Part shown: piece by piece, positions 24,134 through 32,981 of the stretch
Layout: each line of letters opens with the position of its first letter
Position numbering within the stretch: position 1 is the first letter of the stretch
Assembly: GCA_945957295.1 (NCBI GenBank)
Contig: CAMFLH010000015.1
Span: 1 to 36,990, forward strand
From: an uncultured Uliginosibacterium sp.
GTDB lineage: Bacteria > Pseudomonadota > Gammaproteobacteria > Burkholderiales > Rhodocyclaceae
Length of the DNA stretch: 36,990 nucleotides
Reading direction: 5' to 3'
The notes under the pieces: generated by a model
Databases searched by the model: none
Seen by the model: only the letters and a program-made list of their open reading frames with translations
What the model was told of the DNA's origin: nothing
Program-made: the position numbers and the translations under genes

Positions 24134-25735
24134 ATGACCGGCATTCCGACGGTAGAGACCAGGACACAAACGCTCGGGGTGGGGCCGGTATTAGTCGTCG
24201 ATGACTACAACGCGATGCGCAAGGTCACCGTTAACCAACTTCGCCAGCTCGGGGCTGAGGCGATCCTCGAGGCCTCCAACGGCGAGGACGCTTGGAACAT
24301 CATTGAGCGAGAGTCGCCGTCCTTGGTCCTTTGCGACTGGAACATGCCGGTCCTGGACGGCTACGAGTTGTTGCTTCGGGTGCGTTCGACCAGCGCGACT
24401 CGCACTTTGCCGTTCATCATGATTACCGCCGAGGGGGAGCGTCGGCGGGTCGAACAGCTGATCGATGCTGGTGTATCGGATCTCATCGTCAAGCCATACA
24501 CCACGGCCCGGCTCGCCGAACGCGTGCAACGGGTGCTGAGTTGGGCACCCCGCGGAGCGCGGCGCGTACCGCCAGCATCTTATGACGACACGGAGTCTCC
24601 GCAAGCACGGGTATTGCGGGACGCTGCGGTTTCTCGCGCCACGCTGCTCGTTGTTGATGACACGGAAGACAACCTGGCACTCATGGCCGGGCTTTTCAAG
24701 GACAGTTTTCAGGTCAAGGCCGCGAACAATGGTGAGCGCGCCTTGCAGACCTGCCAATCCGACAATCCGCCGGACATCGTGCTGCTCGACATCATGATGC
24801 CGGGAATGGACGGTTTCGAGGTGGCCGAAGCGATCCGTAGTCATCCTTCCTCGGAGCACATCCCGATCATCTTTGTCACTGCGCATGGGGATGAAGCCAC
24901 GCACCGCCGCGCCATGGCGCTCGGGGCGATCGACTTCGTCACCAAGCCGATCGATCCCGACACGCTGCAGCTGCGGGTAAAGAATTTCCTCCGCTACATC
25001 GAACTACATCGCGGTCTGCAACAGGACTACGACACGATGATGGAGGCCGCGCGGCTGCGCGAAGACGTTGAACACATCACCCGCCACGACATCAAGGGGC
25101 CGCTTGCCGGTGTCGCGGGTCTCGCGCAGGGCTTGCTGGAATCTGCGGATTTGTCCGACGAAGTGCGGGCGCAATTGCGGCTGATCGAAGAGTCCGCACT
25201 CAACGCGATGGACCTGATCAACCTGTCCGCCGAGGTCTACAAGATCGAGACCGGGCGATTCAAGCTGCGCGCGAGCGAGATTTTTCCGGCCAAGCTCTTG
25301 CAACGTCTTGTTGATGTGCTGTCCGGCACCTACGCCGCGAAAGGGCTATCGGTTTCGATGATCTTGCCGGATGGCGTTACCGCTGGGCAGATCCGCGCGT
25401 GGGGCGATCAGGCTCTGCTCTATTCGGCGCTGCAGAATCTGCTGAAGAACGCTATTGAGGCCGCACCAGAGGGTGGGCGCGTTGTCATTGCGTTTGAGTC
25501 GGTGTCACCCGTCAAGATCGCGATACGCAACGACGGTGCTGTGCCCTCAGAGATCCGCGAGTCTTTCTTTGACAAATTCGTCACAGCTGGCAAGCGCAAC
25601 GGTACCGGATTGGGGACTTACTCTGCGCGCTTGCTGATCGAAGCGCAGCACGGCCGTATCGGCATGACCACCAGCGATGCGGATCAAGCAACGACGGTCT
25701 TGATCGAGATGCCAAGTGCCGCGGCACACGCATAG
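24134..25735 (+). CDS. REC-REC-histidine kinase hybrid protein
   Basis: A 533-residue cytosolic signalling protein with no membrane segment. Two receiver domains come first: REC1 about 18-135 (acidic pair Asp23-Asp24, phospho-acceptor Asp68, Lys120; CheY-like in texture) and REC2 about 170-290 (Asp175-Asp176, Asp219, Lys271). A kinase module follows: dimerisation helix with phospho-His 318 in TRHDIKGPL, then an ATPase domain with N-box Asn439 (LLKNAIEAA), NDG at 467-469 and GTGLGTY at 490-496. Receivers placed before a kinase are typical of phosphorelay hubs that receive phosphate from elsewhere and regulate their own kinase. There is no DNA-binding output. GGAGG lies 8 bp before the ATG. It is the first gene of a signalling cluster, 150 bp before the next kinase gene. 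Confidence 0.92.
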   Translation: MTGIPTVETRTQTLGVGPVLVVDDYNAMRKVTVNQLRQLGAEAILEASNGEDAWNIIERESPSLVLCDWNMPVLDGYELLLRVRSTSATRTLPFIMITAEGERRRVEQLIDAGVSDLIVKPYTTARLAERVQRVLSWAPRGARRVPPASYDDTESPQARVLRDAAVSRATLLVVDDTEDNLALMAGLFKDSFQVKAANNGERALQTCQSDNPPDIVLLDIMMPGMDGFEVAEAIRSHPSSEHIPIIFVTAHGDEATHRRAMALGAIDFVTKPIDPDTLQLRVKNFLRYIELHRGLQQDYDTMMEAARLREDVEHITRHDIKGPLAGVAGLAQGLLESADLSDEVRAQLRLIEESALNAMDLINLSAEVYKIETGRFKLRASEIFPAKLLQRLVDVLSGTYAAKGLSVSMILPDGVTAGQIRAWGDQALLYSALQNLLKNAIEAAPEGGRVVIAFESVSPVKIAIRNDGAVPSEIRESFFDKFVTAGKRNGTGLGTYSARLLIEAQHGRIGMTTSDADQATTVLIEMPSAAAHA

Positions 25736-25885
25736 CGCTGCAGGCAGCACTCGTCGCCATGGCGGGCCGCGAGTCTCGGCGCCGTCTTGCTTTCACCAAA
25801 AAAACCCTTCTCGTAGCATGCCTTTCAGCATCTCGATCCGTAGCCAATACTGGAACGACACGGATCCGAATGACGAGGGGATGCC

Positions 25886-27295
25886 ATGCGCCATCCTGTG
25901 CGAGTCACCGAGGCGCTGGACGACGCGACGCTTCTTGAAGAATTGTGTGAAGTGGTGCCGGTCGGGATTGCGGTGCTCGACACTGACCTGCGCTACCTGC
26001 GCGTCAATCGGGCGTTCTCGGCAACGACGGGCGCCGACCTTGCCGAGCACGTCGGCCGCAGTGTGCGCGAGCTGCTGCCGGCCGCCGCGGATGGCATCGA
26101 ATGCGCGATGCAGCAGGTGCTTGCCAGCGGTGAGGCCTTGCTCGATGAGCCGCTCTTTGCGGTACCGGGTGAGCCGCGGAGCTGGCTTGCGTCCTATCAC
26201 CCGCGCCGCAGTGAGCATGGTGAAGTCGTAGGCATTCTCGCCGTGACGCGGGACGTCACCGCACAACGCGATGCGTTGCAGGAGAGTGAAGCGCGCTTCC
26301 GCCAAGCGGTTGAGTCGGCACCCGATGGGCTCACAATGGTCGACGCGGCGGGCCTCATGCAGCTGGTGAATAGCAAGATGGAGGTGCTGTTCGGCTACTC
26401 CCGCGCGGAACTGCTCGGCCAGCCGATCGACATGCTGATGCCGGAACGATCGCGGGCACACCACCCTGCGCTGATGCGCGGCTTCTTTGCAAACCCCAGC
26501 GTACGCGACATGGCGAACCGTCGCGAACTGTACGCACGGCGCAAGGATGGCAGCGAGTTTCCCGTCGAGATCGGGCTCAATCCGATCCCGGCCAGCAATG
26601 GCCAGCTTGTGCTCGCTTCGATTGCCGATGTCACGGCACGCAAGGCTGCACAGGCGCAGATCGAGCGCGCGCTGGCCGAGAAGACCGCGCTGCTCGATGA
26701 AGTGCATCACCGGGTGAAGAACAACCTGCAGGTAGTGTCGAGCCTACTCAATTTGCAGACCCGAAGCGCCACGCCGGAAGCGCAGGCTGTGCTGGCCGAA
26801 AGCCAGCGCCGTGTTCGTGCGATGGCGCTGATTCATCAGCTGCTCTACGAACGCAGAGACTTTAGCGAGGTCGACCTTGGTACCTACCTGGAGCGCCTCG
26901 TCGCACTGTTGCGCGATTCGATGGCGAGGGGGCGGGCGGGCCTCCGCTTGCGGCTCGAATGCAGTGCGCGCGTGGTGCTCGATCTGCAGCGTGCCGTGCC
27001 GTGCGGCCTGGTGGTCAATGAGTTGGTCACCAACGCGATCAAGCACGCTTTTCCGGATAGCCGCAGCGGGGAGGTGTTGATCGCGTTGCAGCGCGACGCC
27101 GACGGTTCCGGTCGGATCATTGTTGCCGACGATGGCGTGGGGCTGCCGCCGGCCGTGCAGCCCGGCGACGTGGTGACGATCGGCTTCCAGTTGCTGCCAC
27201 TGTTGGTTGACCAGCTACAAGGTCAGTTCTTCCTCCACCGCGAAGCCGGGACGCGTTTCGAGATCGTCTTTCCGGCTGACAAGGAGGCAACATGA
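25886..27295 (+). CDS. PAS-PAS sensor histidine kinase, HisKA_2 type
   Basis: A 469-residue soluble sensor kinase. PAS1 spans about 15-128 and PAS2 about 133-252; each may bind a small ligand or cofactor, but no signature (such as a flavin Cys motif) is evident. The kinase part has the HisKA_2 motif DEVHHRVKNNLQ at 271-282, with the phospho-His at 274 or 275, and an ATPase domain with LVVNELVTNAIKHAF (about 375-390) and DDGVGLP near 415. No membrane segment is seen, so it senses a cytosolic signal. Its TGA overlaps the ATG of the next gene (ATGA), so the kinase and the REC-GGDEF-EAL protein are translated as a pair and very likely form a cognate two-component system. The ATG at 25886 has GAGGGG upstream. 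Confidence 0.92.
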   Translation: MRHPVRVTEALDDATLLEELCEVVPVGIAVLDTDLRYLRVNRAFSATTGADLAEHVGRSVRELLPAAADGIECAMQQVLASGEALLDEPLFAVPGEPRSWLASYHPRRSEHGEVVGILAVTRDVTAQRDALQESEARFRQAVESAPDGLTMVDAAGLMQLVNSKMEVLFGYSRAELLGQPIDMLMPERSRAHHPALMRGFFANPSVRDMANRRELYARRKDGSEFPVEIGLNPIPASNGQLVLASIADVTARKAAQAQIERALAEKTALLDEVHHRVKNNLQVVSSLLNLQTRSATPEAQAVLAESQRRVRAMALIHQLLYERRDFSEVDLGTYLERLVALLRDSMARGRAGLRLRLECSARVVLDLQRAVPCGLVVNELVTNAIKHAFPDSRSGEVLIALQRDADGSGRIIVADDGVGLPPAVQPGDVVTIGFQLLPLLVDQLQGQFFLHREAGTRFEIVFPADKEAT

Positions 27296-29709
27296 AAGGT
27301 ATCCGTGTGCAGATCGTCGAGGACGAGCGAATCGTTGCGCTCGACCTCAAGCACAGCCTTGAGGCATTGGGTTGCGAGGTCACGGGCATTGCCGCGCGCG
27401 GGGATGACGCGGTGGGTCAGGCTGAACGTCATCACCCCGACTTGGTCTTGATGGATATCCACCTTGAAGGTGCGATGGATGGCACCGAGGCGGCGCGCAA
27501 GATCCACGAGAATCTGCGCATCCCGGTCGTCTTCCTGACCGCCTATGCGGAAGACGAGACACTGACCCGCGCGGCGGCCAGCGTGCCCTACGGCTACCTC
27601 CTGAAGCCCTACGAATTGCGCGAACTGCGCGCCACTGTGCGCATGGCGGTGAACCGCCGCAACGCCGAACTGGCCACCGAAAGAGCGGAGGAGCGCTTAC
27701 GCATGGCGGTGGATGCTGCCGAGTTGGGCGTTTGGGAGTGGGATGCTGCGGACGATCGCATGCAGGTCGGCGGGCACTTCCAACGGATCCTTGGCAGCGA
27801 ACCGCGCGCATTCAGCGAGGGGCATGCGGCGTTTCTCGAGCAAGTGCATGAAGCCGATCGTGCCGAACTGATGTCGGCATTCGAATCGGAGGAGCGCATC
27901 CACGCCACGGTGCGCATGCGGCGCGAAGACGGCATCTTCATCTGGGTCGAAGTCCATGCGAAGAGTTTCCGCACTTTGCCTGATGAGGGTTGTCGCCTCG
28001 TCGGCGTGTTGTGCGATGTGACCGAACGGCGCGAGATGGAGGAGAAACTGAGGCAGGCGAGCGTGGTGTTTCGCACCACCGCGGAAGGCATTGCAATCAT
28101 GGATGCGACGCGCGGCATCATCTCGGTCAACCCGGCCTTCTGCTCGCTCACCGGCTACTCCGCGGCCGAGGTGATCGGCCGCAACCCGGATGAATTTCTG
28201 CACGCGCGCCGTCACAGCGATTCCTTCTATGCCCGCCTCGAGGCGTCAGAGCAAGGCTACTGGAATGGCGAGATCAGTTGCAGACAGAAAGGCGGGGCGA
28301 TGTTCCCCGCCTGGGAACATGTCTGTGCCGTGCGCGACGAAGCGGGCATTGCGCTGCAGTTCGTACTGGCGTTCTCCGACATCAGCGCGATCCGCGAGGC
28401 GGAGGCTCAGCTCAACCACCTCGCCTACCACGACGCGCTCACCGGGCTTGGCAACCGCCATCTGCTCGGCGAGTGTCTGGATACCGAAATTGACCGCGCG
28501 CGCCGCAGCGGCATGCCGCTGGTGCTGCTGTTCATCGATCTCGACGGTTTCAAGACGATCAATGACACCCTGGGGCATGCCGTTGGTGATGCCCTGCTCA
28601 AGGAAGTCGCAATGCGGCTGCGCGGCGCCACCCGGCGCAGCGACACGGCGGTGCGCCTGGGCGGTGATGAGTTCTTCATCATCGCGCCCGACATCGCCCG
28701 CGTGGAGGACGCCGCGGCGCTGGCCGAGAAGCTGCTGCAGGCCATTGCAACACCCATCGAGGTAGGGGGCGAACAGCTTGTCGTGTCGGGCTCGATCGGG
28801 ATCGCGATCTTCCCCGCCAACGGTGATGACGCCGACTTTCTGATCCGCGCCGCGGACAGCGCGATGTACGACGCCAAGGCGCGTGGCCGCAACCGCTACT
28901 GCTTCTACGCGCCGGACATGGCCGAGCGCGCGCTCGAGAGAATGACCATCGAGCAAGGCCTGCGTCGCGCGCTAGAGCGCGAGCACTTCGAGGTCCACTA
29001 TCAGCCGGTGATTGCGCTCGACGATCGTCGCGTGATCGGGTTTGAAGCCCTGGTCCGCTGGCGCCATCCCGAGCGCGGATTGGTGGGCCCGGATCGCTTC
29101 ATTCCGGTGGCAGAGGAATGTGGGTTGATCGAACCGATCGGGCGCTGGGTGCTGCGCAGCGCATGTGAGCAGGGGGCGCGTTGGCTCGCCGAAGGGCATG
29201 CGCCGAGCCAGATGGCGGTCAATGTTTCCGTTCGGCAGTTCGGCGCGGAAGATTTTGTCCACTCGGTTCAGACGGTGCTGGCCGAAACGGGTTTTCCGCC
29301 CGCGCAGCTCGAACTGGAGATCACCGAGAGCGTGCTGCAGGAAATCGAGCACAGCCAACATGTACTCGATGCCCTGAAGGTGCTCGGCATCCGCATCGCG
29401 ATCGATGATTTCGGTACCGGATTTTCGTCGCTGTCCCTGCTCAAGCATCTGCCGATCGACCGTCTCAAGATCGATCGCTCCTTCGTGCGTGATCTGCCGC
29501 ATGACGCCAACGATGCCGCGATCACCCGCGCCATCGTTGGTCTGAGTCATACGCTGGAACTCGAGATGACGGCCGAGGGCATTGAAACCGAAGCCCAGCT
29601 CGAATTCTTGCGCGAGCTGGGCTGCCACTGCGGCCAGGGCTACCTGTTTGCGGCGCCGGCCCTGCCCGCCGCGTTATTTGCCGACGGCGTGCCGCGACGC
29701 TTGAACTAG
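27292..29709 (+). CDS. REC-PAS-PAS-GGDEF-EAL c-di-GMP enzyme/response regulator
   Basis: An 805-residue soluble response regulator with c-di-GMP synthase and phosphodiesterase domains. REC at about 3-120 has acidic Asp11, phospho-acceptor Asp55 and Lys105. Two PAS domains follow (about 140-255 and 262-375). The GGDEF domain (about 380-545) has an intact GGDEF at ~457-461 and an inhibitory RxxD (RRSD) five residues before it. The EAL domain (about 555-800) keeps EAL (~585), the Asn-rich AVNVSVRQF, ITES, IDDFGTG, LKIDRSF, AEGIET and GQGYLF motifs, so both activities look possible. Which one wins cannot be said; many such fusions act mainly as phosphodiesterases. Its ATG overlaps the kinase stop. 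The porin-like gene follows 87 bp downstream. Confidence 0.95.
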   Translation: MKGIRVQIVEDERIVALDLKHSLEALGCEVTGIAARGDDAVGQAERHHPDLVLMDIHLEGAMDGTEAARKIHENLRIPVVFLTAYAEDETLTRAAASVPYGYLLKPYELRELRATVRMAVNRRNAELATERAEERLRMAVDAAELGVWEWDAADDRMQVGGHFQRILGSEPRAFSEGHAAFLEQVHEADRAELMSAFESEERIHATVRMRREDGIFIWVEVHAKSFRTLPDEGCRLVGVLCDVTERREMEEKLRQASVVFRTTAEGIAIMDATRGIISVNPAFCSLTGYSAAEVIGRNPDEFLHARRHSDSFYARLEASEQGYWNGEISCRQKGGAMFPAWEHVCAVRDEAGIALQFVLAFSDISAIREAEAQLNHLAYHDALTGLGNRHLLGECLDTEIDRARRSGMPLVLLFIDLDGFKTINDTLGHAVGDALLKEVAMRLRGATRRSDTAVRLGGDEFFIIAPDIARVEDAAALAEKLLQAIATPIEVGGEQLVVSGSIGIAIFPANGDDADFLIRAADSAMYDAKARGRNRYCFYAPDMAERALERMTIEQGLRRALEREHFEVHYQPVIALDDRRVIGFEALVRWRHPERGLVGPDRFIPVAEECGLIEPIGRWVLRSACEQGARWLAEGHAPSQMAVNVSVRQFGAEDFVHSVQTVLAETGFPPAQLELEITESVLQEIEHSQHVLDALKVLGIRIAIDDFGTGFSSLSLLKHLPIDRLKIDRSFVRDLPHDANDAAITRAIVGLSHTLELEMTAEGIETEAQLEFLRELGCHCGQGYLFAAPALPAALFADGVPRRLN

Positions 29710-29796
29710 CGGTGTCGCGGCAAGGCCGACGCATCGGCTCAAGTTTGTCCACGGGCTTGCCGTAGGTGCGGGCATCGAGATCAATCGCTTTCGCCA

Positions 29797-31053
29797 ATGC
29801 GCCGCATCCCCGCCGAGAAGGTGATGTGCCCCGAGGGCCGCCGGGTTTGGCGCGCACTGCGATGGGGTGCGTACGCGTGCCGTTGCATGGTGGGGGTGTC
29901 GACGTTGGTGATCGGCTTGCCGACGCTGGCCGAGCAGCCGGTTTGGCAGTTCAACGGTTTTGCCAGCGTTGGCGTGGCGCGATCGAGTTTTGATGATGCG
30001 CGCTACCGCTATGTGCCTACCGCCGACGCCGAAATCGGCACTGCGCTGTCGCCTCGTATCGACAGCCTCGCCGGCGTGCAGCTGCGCTATGAGCACAGCG
30101 ACACGCTGCACTTCACCGCCCAGTTGCTCGCGCGCGAGGCCCCGGTGGAGGGGGCGCCGCTGATCGTGAATTGGGCTTACCTCGGCTGGCAGGCGAGCGA
30201 TCGCACAGAGATCAAGCTCGGCCGCATCATGTTGCCCTTCTTCATGTTCTCGGATACGCGCCATGTGCGCTACGCACAGCCCTGGGTGCGGCCGCCCGCC
30301 GAGGTGTACAGCCTGGTTGGGAACAATGAGAACCACGAGGGCGCCTACCTGCGCAACCTGATGCCTGTGGGCGCTTGGACCTCCGTAACCGAACTCTTTG
30401 TCGGCACGCGCGATGACCGCAACCGCAACACAGCGATATCCACCGTTGTGTACGGCCTCGCGCTGAGTGCCTACGACACACACTGGACCGTGCGGATGAT
30501 GTGGCTGGACGGCACGACGAAGATCGATTCGCCGTTGTTGGGCTCGGTGCTGACCATGCTGCAACAGCGCGCGCCCGATGTCGCGGCCGACTATGCCTTC
30601 GAGAAGCTCGAGCACACGGGCTATCACACCCTTGGCGTGCGCTATGAGGACGACCTGTGGCTGCTGTTGGGGGAAGTCGCGGGTACGCGCACCGGTGGTA
30701 GCCGCATGCTTGGCGAAGACCTCGGTGCCTACCTCACCGTGGGTCGCCGCTTCGGTGCCTGGCAACCCTACCTGGGTTACGCCTGGCGCCGCAGCAACGG
30801 CCTCGATCCAGACGCCCGCATCACCGACCCGGTGGCGGCTCGCACAACGGCGCAACTGCTCGCTGCGCAAAACTACTCGCAGGACACCGCGACGCTCGGC
30901 CTGCGCTGGGATCTCGCGCTGAACTTCGCGCTCAAGGCGCAATTCGACCGTGTCACGCCGCGCGACGGCGCCCGTGGCAGCTTTACGCAGGCGCTGCCGG
31001 TCGGGCGACGTTACAGCGACGTCCTCAGCGTCGCCGCCAATCTGATCTTCTGA
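29797..31053 (+). CDS. Porin-like outer-membrane protein
   Basis: An outer-membrane beta-barrel protein of up to 418 residues. Alternating polar and hydrophobic strands run through the mature part, and the last residue is Phe (SVAANLIF), the usual outer-membrane insertion signal. The start is unclear: the frame opens at ATG 29797, but the hydrophobic signal (VGVSTLVIGLPTLAEQ) lies at about residues 32-48. ATGs at 29824 and 29887 are alternatives, and none has a good ribosome site. It resembles porins of the OprO/OprP or DcaP kind only in general build; I cannot name a substrate. The small PstS-like gene starts 3 bp after its stop, so the pair is almost certainly co-expressed, and the c-di-GMP enzyme lies 87 bp upstream. 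Confidence 0.82.
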   Translation: MRRIPAEKVMCPEGRRVWRALRWGAYACRCMVGVSTLVIGLPTLAEQPVWQFNGFASVGVARSSFDDARYRYVPTADAEIGTALSPRIDSLAGVQLRYEHSDTLHFTAQLLAREAPVEGAPLIVNWAYLGWQASDRTEIKLGRIMLPFFMFSDTRHVRYAQPWVRPPAEVYSLVGNNENHEGAYLRNLMPVGAWTSVTELFVGTRDDRNRNTAISTVVYGLALSAYDTHWTVRMMWLDGTTKIDSPLLGSVLTMLQQRAPDVAADYAFEKLEHTGYHTLGVRYEDDLWLLLGEVAGTRTGGSRMLGEDLGAYLTVGRRFGAWQPYLGYAWRRSNGLDPDARITDPVAARTTAQLLAAQNYSQDTATLGLRWDLALNFALKAQFDRVTPRDGARGSFTQALPVGRRYSDVLSVAANLIF

Positions 31054-31055
31054 CC

Positions 31056-31493
31056 ATGTCGCGATCAGCGCGCCACGCCCTCCTCTGTTTGTTCATGCTC
31101 TGTCTCCCCGGGGTGGCCTTTGCGGTTGAGGCGGGCGAGGTGGTTGTCGTGGCGGGGCACGCGAACGCCTTCTCTGGTTTGAGCCGAGAGGAGGTGACGC
31201 GCTTGTACCTCGGCGAGCGTCTTGAAGGCAGCAAGGCTTCGCTACGGGCCCTTGAACTCGACGTGCCGCCGTGGGCGCGCGAGGCCTTCTATGCGCGCCT
31301 GCTCGGTCGCTCACCGGTCCAGATGCGTGCCTTGTGGGCCCGCCTGGTGTTCAGCGGCAAGGGGCGACCGCCGCGCATCGTTGGTGATGTGGACGCGGCG
31401 TTGCGCGAGCTCGACAACGATCCGAACACGGTCGTGTTCATGCCAGCAGAGAGCGCCGCGATGGCGCGTCTCAAGCCCCTCTTTGCACTCTGA
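31056..31493 (+). CDS. Small PstS-like periplasmic protein
   Basis: A 145-residue secreted protein, about half the length of a normal phosphate-binding protein PstS. A signal peptide ends AFA (about residue 23). The mature part looks like one lobe of a PstS-type fold: GLSREEVTRLYLG resembles the segment of PstS proteins that leads to the ligand-bearing loop, and later GKGRPPRIVGD and NTVVFMP match the end of the lobe. With one lobe it may bind a small anion weakly or act as a signalling partner rather than a transport protein. It starts 3 bp after the porin stop, with no ribosome site of its own, so it is probably translationally coupled. No pstCAB genes follow. Family assignment is from motif memory. 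Confidence 0.72.
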   Translation: MSRSARHALLCLFMLCLPGVAFAVEAGEVVVVAGHANAFSGLSREEVTRLYLGERLEGSKASLRALELDVPPWAREAFYARLLGRSPVQMRALWARLVFSGKGRPPRIVGDVDAALRELDNDPNTVVFMPAESAAMARLKPLFAL

Positions 31494-31723
31494 GCCGCGG
31501 CGTCGGTATCTGCCGTGTCAGCAAGCGTTGCCAAACGTGTCGGCCGCGCTGCAACGCTCGGCAACGCGGCATGGCTTGCGGCAGCGTGCGCCGTGCTGGC
31601 GACACTGGCACGTCCTGCCCCCGCGCCCCACACGCCCGCTTACATCCTGTCGCTCACGGGTCACAGGCGCTTGCTGCCTAGACTCTGCGCACGGCATGTG
31701 CCGTGTTCTGGAGTCACATCGTG

Positions 31724-32164
31724 ATGACCCGAAATCGCAACTGGCTGCAAAGCGGATTCCTCGTGGCGGCGATTTTCTCGGCTGCGCCGGCGCTTGCGGC
31801 ACGCGAGGCTTCACAGGCATCTGCGCAGTCCTCCGCAGCGGTCTCATCGGCGATTGCTGCCGTTGTGGGCGGCACCGCCGAAGCGCTGTCGGCCGGCGGT
31901 GAGTTGTCGGTCGTGGCGGTCGAGCACGGCAGCGAAGCGACCGTGCTGGTGCTCAGGCAGATCGGCAGCGGTCTCGAGGTGTCGGTCAAGCTGGCCGGGC
32001 AGGCGGCGGGCGGGTTATCGGTAGCGGTCGGCACCACGGTACAGGTGTTCACCGAAGCCGCCGGCTATGTGCTGACCTCGGCGGGCAAGGCGATCGCCTT
32101 CGTGCCCAATGAAGTCGGCAATACCTTGCTGCATCACACGCGCCTGACCGAGGCCGCGAAATGA
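31724..32164 (+). CDS. Small secreted Ala/Val/Ser/Gly-rich protein
   Basis: A 146-residue protein of unknown function. A signal peptide ends ALAA (about residue 25). The mature part is low in complexity, rich in Ala, Val, Gly and Ser, with few charged residues and a repeated pattern of short hydrophobic strands or helices. GGAG lies 10 bp upstream of ATG 31724; a GTG at 31721 is equally placed and adds one residue. Its stop overlaps the start of the DUF2145 gene by 4 bp (ATGA), so both are made together. I know of no function for the pair. Confidence 0.75.
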   Translation: MTRNRNWLQSGFLVAAIFSAAPALAAREASQASAQSSAAVSSAIAAVVGGTAEALSAGGELSVVAVEHGSEATVLVLRQIGSGLEVSVKLAGQAAGGLSVAVGTTVQVFTEAAGYVLTSAGKAIAFVPNEVGNTLLHHTRLTEAAK

Positions 32165-32943
32165 GCCCGCTGCGCGCGTTTCTGTTGCTTGCGGCACTGC
32201 TTGTAGGCTCGCTGGCGCACGCCGGCCAGCCCTGCACCGAGCGGCCGCTCGATCCCGACAGCCTGCGCAAGGCCTTCGGCCTCGCACTCAAAACCCGCGA
32301 GGCGCTCGACCAGAGCGGCGCCGAGGTGGTAATGCTGGCGCGCGTTGGGCAGGATCTGTCCAAGTGGGGTTTGCGCTACACACACCTGGGTTACGTCTGG
32401 CGCGATTCGCCCGACGGCCGCTGGACGGTGCTGCACGAGCTCAACCAGTGTGGCAGCGCGAGCTCGGCGCTTTACGCCGAGGGCTTGGCGAACTTCTACG
32501 CGGACGACCTGTTCCGCTGGGAGGGGTTGATCCTGATTCCTCCGCCGACGATGCAGCAGCGTCTCGCGGCCGCCTTCCGTAGCGGTGCCTTCGTGACCAT
32601 GCACGACGCGCGCTACAACATGCTCGCCTATCCGTTCGACGCGCACTACCAGAACTCCAACCAGTGGGCGATCGAAGTGCTGGCCGACGCCGAAGGTGGC
32701 CCCTTCACCGGGCGGCCCGAGGCGCAGCGCTGGTTGCGGCAGGCCGGCTATCAGCCAACCACGCTGAAGATCGACGCTGCCACCCGCCTCGGCGCCCGCA
32801 TGTTCCGCGCCAACGTGGCGTTCGACGACCAGCCCTTCGACCGCCGCATGGCGGGGCAGATCGACACCGTGACCGTGGAGTCGGTTTACGGGTGGCTGAG
32901 CCGCTGGGCGGCGGGCTCCCAGCGGGTGCTTGTCCGGCTATGA
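32161..32943 (+). CDS. DUF2145-family secreted protein
   Basis: A 260-residue exported protein: a signal peptide ends AHA (about residue 21), followed by a globular domain. The segments VVMLARVGQDLSKWGLRYTH (56-75), FRWEGLILIPP and YQNSNQWAIEV (163-173) match what I recall of DUF2145. An early His (TH at 74-75) and a late NSNQW segment echo the His-then-Cys order of permuted papain-like proteins such as the one at 7988-8788, but at the place where those have Cys this protein has Ser166 or Asn. Whether it is an enzyme is unknown. It overlaps the preceding small secreted protein gene by 4 bp and ends 38 bp before the end of the convergent chemoreceptor gene. Confidence 0.8.
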   Translation: MSPLRAFLLLAALLVGSLAHAGQPCTERPLDPDSLRKAFGLALKTREALDQSGAEVVMLARVGQDLSKWGLRYTHLGYVWRDSPDGRWTVLHELNQCGSASSALYAEGLANFYADDLFRWEGLILIPPPTMQQRLAAAFRSGAFVTMHDARYNMLAYPFDAHYQNSNQWAIEVLADAEGGPFTGRPEAQRWLRQAGYQPTTLKIDAATRLGARMFRANVAFDDQPFDRRMAGQIDTVTVESVYGWLSRWAAGSQRVLVRL

Positions 32944-32981
32944 CACCGGCGGGTTGCCGGCGGCAGCGCTCGCCGCGGGCC

